Assembly: GCA_937958475.1 (NCBI GenBank) | Contig: CALFXR010000020.1 | Location: forward strand, 1-29,720 | DNA length: 29,720 bases | DNA from: an uncultured Mesorhizobium sp. | GTDB taxonomy: Bacteria; Pseudomonadota; Alphaproteobacteria; Rhizobiales; Rhizobiaceae | Direction: 5' to 3' | Shown: one piece after another, positions 26,760-29,720 of the stretch | Position numbering within the stretch: the stretch's first letter is position 1 | How the letters are laid out: every line of letters starts with the position of its first letter | Notes under the pieces: model-generated | The model's database searches: none | What the model saw: the letters and a program-made list of their open reading frames with translations, nothing else | What the model was told of the DNA's origin: nothing | Program-made: the position numbers and the translations under genes

Positions 26760-27089
26760 ATGATGCGCCCGCTCATCGTCGCCCTTGTTTTTGCCGCCGC
26801 CTTCGCCGCGCCGCCCGCGCTCGCCGACAAGGGCGGGCACGGCAACGACGACGACCGCTCACGCGTCGCGAAGGCACGCGAGCACGCCGAAATCATGCCG
26901 ATCGAAAAGCTCCTCGCCCTGCTCGGCGAGAAGATCGGCGGCGAGATCGTCGAGATCGAGATCGAGATCGATGACGAGCACGGGCGCGTCGTCTACGAAA
27001 TCTACTATCTCGACGCCGCCGGCCGCCGCCACGAAATCAAGATCGATGCGGCGAGCGGCGCCATCCTCGAACGGGAAGCGGACGACTGA
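26760..27089 (+). CDS. small periplasmic PepSY-type protein, first gene of the two-component operon
   Basis: A 109-residue secreted protein: a signal peptide ending near PPALA-DKGG, a charged linker (GGHGNDDDRSRVAKARE), then a PepSY-like domain with the very acidic strand EIVEIEIEIDDEHGR and the end VYEIYYLDAAGRRHEIKIDAASGAIL. This end resembles that of the divergent PepSY protein. There are two consecutive ATGs (26760, 26763); the first gives no normal spacing to GAGGG, and a -10-like TACGAT lies only 6 bases upstream, so the mRNA may be leaderless. It ends 2 bases before the response regulator. A small periplasmic protein before an RR-HK pair is the arrangement of feuN-feuP-feuQ, where FeuN restrains the kinase; the same role here is inference. 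Confidence 0.85.
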   Translation: MMRPLIVALVFAAAFAAPPALADKGGHGNDDDRSRVAKAREHAEIMPIEKLLALLGEKIGGEIVEIEIEIDDEHGRVVYEIYYLDAAGRRHEIKIDAASGAILEREADD

Positions 27090-27091
27090 CG

Positions 27092-27760
27092 ATGCGCATT
27101 CTTCTCGTCGAGGACGACCCGCGCATCCGCGACGACATCGCCGCGGCCCTGCGCGCCGCCGGCTATGTGGTGGACTGCGAGGGCGACGGCGAAGAGGCCT
27201 GGTTTCTCGGCGACACGGAGACCTACGGCGCCGTCGTCCTCGACCTCGGCCTGCCGCACATGGACGGGCTTTCCGTGCTCAAGCGCTGGCGCGAGGCCGG
27301 TCGCGACTTTCCCGTGCTGGTGCTCACGGCGCGCGGAACCTGGAGCGAGCGCGTCGACGGCATCGACGCGGGCGCCGACGACTACTTGCCGAAGCCGTTC
27401 CGCATGGAGGAACTGCTCGCTCGTCTGCGCGCCATCATCCGCCGCTCGTCGGGCAATTCCACGTCGACGATCACGGTCGGCGATGCCACGCTCGACACAA
27501 GGCAGATGCGGCTCACGGTGCGCGGCGTTCCCGTGGCGCTGGCGCCGCAGGAGTACCGGCTGGTCGCCTACCTGATGCTGAACCGGGGGCGGGTCGTGCC
27601 GCAGCAGGAACTGGCGGAACACCTTCAATCCGTCCATTTCGAGCGCGAGTCGAATGCCGTGGAGGTCCTGATCGGCCGTGTGCGCAAGAAGCTGCCGGCC
27701 GATCTGATCGAGACGCGGCGCGGCTTCGGCTATCTCGTGCCGGACGGGCGGGCGGCATGA
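27092..27760 (+). CDS. OmpR-family response regulator (PhoP/FeuP-like)
   Basis: A 222-residue two-component response regulator. The receiver domain has the acidic pair D8-D9, the phosphorylation site D51 (VVLDLGLP), T79 in VLVLTAR and K101 in LPKPF, all intact. A C-terminal winged-helix domain (about 126-218) ends in VEVLIGRVRKKL and RRGFGYLV. The segment FLGDTETYGAVVLDLGLP recalls FeuP-type regulators of Rhizobiales, judged from memory only. The gene follows the PepSY gene by 2 bases and overlaps the kinase as ATGA. It probably binds the 11-bp direct repeats upstream and so controls its own operon and the divergent PepSY-cytochrome operon. Confidence 0.95.
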   Translation: MRILLVEDDPRIRDDIAAALRAAGYVVDCEGDGEEAWFLGDTETYGAVVLDLGLPHMDGLSVLKRWREAGRDFPVLVLTARGTWSERVDGIDAGADDYLPKPFRMEELLARLRAIIRRSSGNSTSTITVGDATLDTRQMRLTVRGVPVALAPQEYRLVAYLMLNRGRVVPQQELAEHLQSVHFERESNAVEVLIGRVRKKLPADLIETRRGFGYLVPDGRAA

Positions 27761-29109
27761 CGAGATCCGCCGGCTCGCTCAGGCTGCGCCTGCTCGCCCT
27801 TTCGGGCGCGGTGCTGGTCGTGGCGATGGTGGCTGCAGGCTTCGGCCTCACCGCTCTCTTCGCGCGCCACCTCGAACGGCGCATCGGACAGGAACTCGAC
27901 ACCCATCTCCAGCAGCTCGCCGGCGGGCTGCGCATCGACGCCGAGGGCATTCTGTCGCTCGTCCGCGAGCCGTCGGACCCGCGCTTCGCGCGCGTCATGG
28001 GCGGCCTCTACTGGCAGGTCGGCGACGAGACATCCGGGCGCGGCCTCGCCTCGCGTTCGCTGTGGGACGCGCGCCTCGACTTGCCGGAGGACGAACTACC
28101 CGCGGGCGGTGTCCACAGCCACGACATCGCCGGGCCGGGCGGTGCGACGCTCCTGGTGCACGAACGGCGCATCGTCGTGCCCGCGGCCGACGGCGACCAC
28201 GCCGTCCGCCTTTCCGCGGCGATCGACCGCGCCGAACTCGCTGAACTGCAGGCCGGCTTTGCCCGCGACCTCGCGCCGGCGCTGGCGATGCTGGGCGCGG
28301 TGCTGCTCGGCGGCTTCGCCTTCCAGATCGGCGCCGGCCTGCGGCCGCTCGGCTCCGTGCGCGCAGCTCTGGCCGACGTGCGCGCGGGTCGCAAGCGCCG
28401 GCTCGAGGTCGCTGTCCCCGCCGAGGTCGCGCCGCTGGTCGCCGAGGTCAATTCGCTGCTCGACGCGCAGGAGCGCGATATGGCCAAGGCGCGCGACCGC
28501 GCCGCCGACCTGGCGCACGGCATGAAGACGCCGCTGACCGCGCTCGCCGCCGACGTGCGCAAGCTGCGCGCCCGCGGCGAGACCGCGATCGCCGACGACA
28601 TCGACGACGTCGCCGAGAGCATGCGCCGGCACGTCGAGCGCGAACTCGTCCGCGCCCGGATCCGCCACGGCCGCATCCCGGCGCCGACGCCCGTGGCGGC
28701 GAGCGCCGCCGCGATCGTTCGGGTGCTGGCGCGCACGCCGGAAGGCGCCCGCGTTTCGTTCGACCTTGCCGGCCTCGGCGATCTGGCGCTCGCCATCGAT
28801 GCGGAAGACCTCAAGGAACTGCTCGGCAACCTGCTCGATAACGCCGCCCGCAACGCGCGCGGCATGGTGCGGATCGTCCGCATCGAGGAGCCCGGCCGCC
28901 GCGGCTTCGCGGTCGAGGATGACGGCGCCGGGCTACCAGCCGGCGCGCAGACAGTCGTCGCCGGCCGCGGCGTGCGTCTCGACAGTTCGGGCGGCGCCGG
29001 TCTTGGCCTGGCGATCGTCGACGACATCGTCACCGCCAATGGCGGCGAGTTGCGGCTCGGCCAGTCGGACCTGGGAGGCCTCGCCGCCGCGGTGACGCTG
29101 CCCGCCTGA
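27757..29109 (+). CDS. sensor histidine kinase (PhoQ/FeuQ-like)
   Basis: A 450-residue membrane kinase and partner of the preceding regulator. It has membrane helix 1 at about 14-35, a periplasmic sensor region of about 135 residues, helix 2 at about 174-190 and a HAMP-like linker. The H-box is LAH254GMKTPL, of the HxxKTP type seen in PhoQ rather than the common HELRTP. The ATP-binding domain has an N-box N358-L-L-D-N362, a G1 box (VEDDGAGLP, D389) and a G2 box (GGAGLGLAIV). The ATG at 27757 overlaps the regulator's stop (ATGA); the frame is open much further upstream but there it is only a shadow of the regulator and PepSY genes. The signal is unknown; divalent cations, osmolarity or the PepSY protein are reasonable guesses. 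Confidence 0.94.
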   Translation: MTRSAGSLRLRLLALSGAVLVVAMVAAGFGLTALFARHLERRIGQELDTHLQQLAGGLRIDAEGILSLVREPSDPRFARVMGGLYWQVGDETSGRGLASRSLWDARLDLPEDELPAGGVHSHDIAGPGGATLLVHERRIVVPAADGDHAVRLSAAIDRAELAELQAGFARDLAPALAMLGAVLLGGFAFQIGAGLRPLGSVRAALADVRAGRKRRLEVAVPAEVAPLVAEVNSLLDAQERDMAKARDRAADLAHGMKTPLTALAADVRKLRARGETAIADDIDDVAESMRRHVERELVRARIRHGRIPAPTPVAASAAAIVRVLARTPEGARVSFDLAGLGDLALAIDAEDLKELLGNLLDNAARNARGMVRIVRIEEPGRRGFAVEDDGAGLPAGAQTVVAGRGVRLDSSGGAGLGLAIVDDIVTANGGELRLGQSDLGGLAAAVTLPA

Positions 29110-29120
29110 GCCGTGGCTTC

Positions 29121-29486
29121 TCAGTACTCGTCGCCGCGCCGCCATATGGCGCCGATGGCGACGATGATCCATCCGAGGATGGTGGCCGTGCCGCCGCTCG
29201 GCGCGGCCATCGGGAACAGCCGCTCGCCCATGAATTCGCGCATCAGCAGGTCGCCGGAGAACAGCAGCGGGCCGACGAGCAGGAGCAGGCCGCCGAAGCG
29301 GATAATTCCGTCGCCGCGCCGGCCGCCGAGCAGGCCGATTGCGACCAGCGCAGGCGCATGGGCGAGCAGGAAGGTGGCGGCGGTAGCGACATTGACGCCG
29401 CCGATGTGGGCGTTGACCGCAGAGAGCGCCACGCCGGCGGCCCCGAACAGCCCGCCGAGAAACAGAAGAATGCGGCCGAGGATCAT
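29121..29486 (-). CDS. DUF423 family membrane protein
   Basis: A 121-residue inner-membrane protein with four hydrophobic segments, matching DUF423 (YgdD-like): FLGGLFGAAGVALSAVNAH at the N-terminus, ATFLLAHAPALVAIGLL, LLLVGPLLFSGDLLMREF and PSGGTATILGWIIVAIGAIW. The segment LFSGDLLMRE and the Pro-Ser-Gly-Gly before the last helix are family hallmarks. Function is unknown. It converges with the sensor kinase 11 bases away and lies 112 bases downstream of hemB on the same strand. Confidence 0.88.
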   Translation of the reverse strand: MILGRILLFLGGLFGAAGVALSAVNAHIGGVNVATAATFLLAHAPALVAIGLLGGRRGDGIIRFGGLLLLVGPLLFSGDLLMREFMGERLFPMAAPSGGTATILGWIIVAIGAIWRRGDEY

Positions 29487-29598
29487 GGATCGGCTCCCGG
29501 TGTCATGATCGATGTGCTAGCCGCCGGCACGCCGCCGGCCGCTTCGCGGACAAAGTCATATGGCGTCGAGGCGCGCGCCGCAACGCCGCCGGTTCGCC

Positions 29599-29720
29599 TC
29601 AGCCTTTCAGCATCTGCGCGACCTTCGGCGCGAAGTAGGTGAGGATGCCGTCGCAGCCGGCGCGTTTCAGCGCCAGCAGCGATTCCATCATGGCGCGGTC
29701 GCCGTCGATCCAGCCGTTCG
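29599..29720 (-). CDS. hemB: porphobilinogen synthase, 3' end only
   Basis: The last 122 bases of the window encode, on the minus strand, the C-terminus of delta-aminolevulinic acid dehydratase, the haem-pathway enzyme that joins two 5-aminolevulinate molecules. The readable residues, NGWIDGDRAMMESLLALKR then AGCDGILTYFAPKVAQMLKG, match the conserved C-terminal helix and the AD-G-ILTYFA element of HemB, with the usual length after it. The stop is at 29599-29601. The catalytic residues and start lie outside the window, so integrity cannot be judged. Confidence 0.88.
   Translation of the reverse strand, partial: NGWIDGDRAMMESLLALKRAGCDGILTYFAPKVAQMLKG

Noticed and set aside
26785..27756. Long upstream extension of the sensor kinase frame
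   Set aside because: It lies out of frame over the PepSY and response-regulator genes and is low-complexity; the ATGA overlap at 27757 is the natural start.

Overview
The window is about 29.7 kb of GC-rich chromosome from an alphaproteobacterium, most likely of the order Hyphomicrobiales (Rhizobiales), with a Mesorhizobium/Phyllobacteriaceae-like gene content. This rests on the adjacent ppk and ppx, the aspS, rnd, parC and bpt homologues, a zf-CHCC protein and a FeuP-like regulator; it is inference from gene content, not a database search. It is dense housekeeping and membrane-transport DNA with 27 supported protein genes, the last one cut by the window edge. I see no tRNA, rRNA, CRISPR array, insertion sequence or prophage gene. 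No gene-free stretch exceeds 300 bases; the longest is 13455-13668 (214 bases). Because of the high GC, very long antisense reading frames cover most real genes, and these were discarded.

Layout. 1-1.5 kb: a zf-CHCC protein and an FAD-dependent monooxygenase, leftward. 1.7-5.4 kb: ppk and ppx overlap by 8 bases and should be cotranslated. 5.4-9.0 kb, leftward: a YcaD-like MFS transporter, RNase D and a Tat-signal alpha/beta hydrolase. 9.1-12.2 kb, rightward: a GNAT acetyltransferase, aspS, and a C15 (pyroglutamyl) peptidase-like gene one base after aspS. 12.3-13.5 kb, leftward: a secreted protein I do not recognise. 13.7-16.0 kb: parC. 16.1-21.2 kb: a TetR regulator with a clear palindromic operator, then an RND efflux adaptor and pump that overlap as ATGA, with no outer-membrane channel gene. 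21.4-22.6 kb: an AI-2E/PerM-family membrane protein. 22.6-25.6 kb, leftward: cytochrome b561, an EamA exporter, the Bpt leucyltransferase and an RDD membrane protein.

The most interesting region is 25.8-29.1 kb. Two small secreted PepSY-type proteins with similar C-terminal halves diverge from a 124-base intergenic region. The leftward one is coupled (TGATG) to a cytochrome b561-type membrane protein. The rightward one lies 2 bases before an OmpR-family response regulator, which overlaps a PhoQ/FeuQ-like sensor kinase as ATGA. The intergenic region carries four half-sites spaced 11, 10 and 11 bp, the last two resembling a Pho box. This looks like a self-regulated envelope-sensing module with a small periplasmic modulator, organised like the feuN-feuP-feuQ operon of Sinorhizobium, plus a divergent PepSY/cytochrome b target operon. 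A DUF423 membrane protein and the 3' end of hemB close the window.
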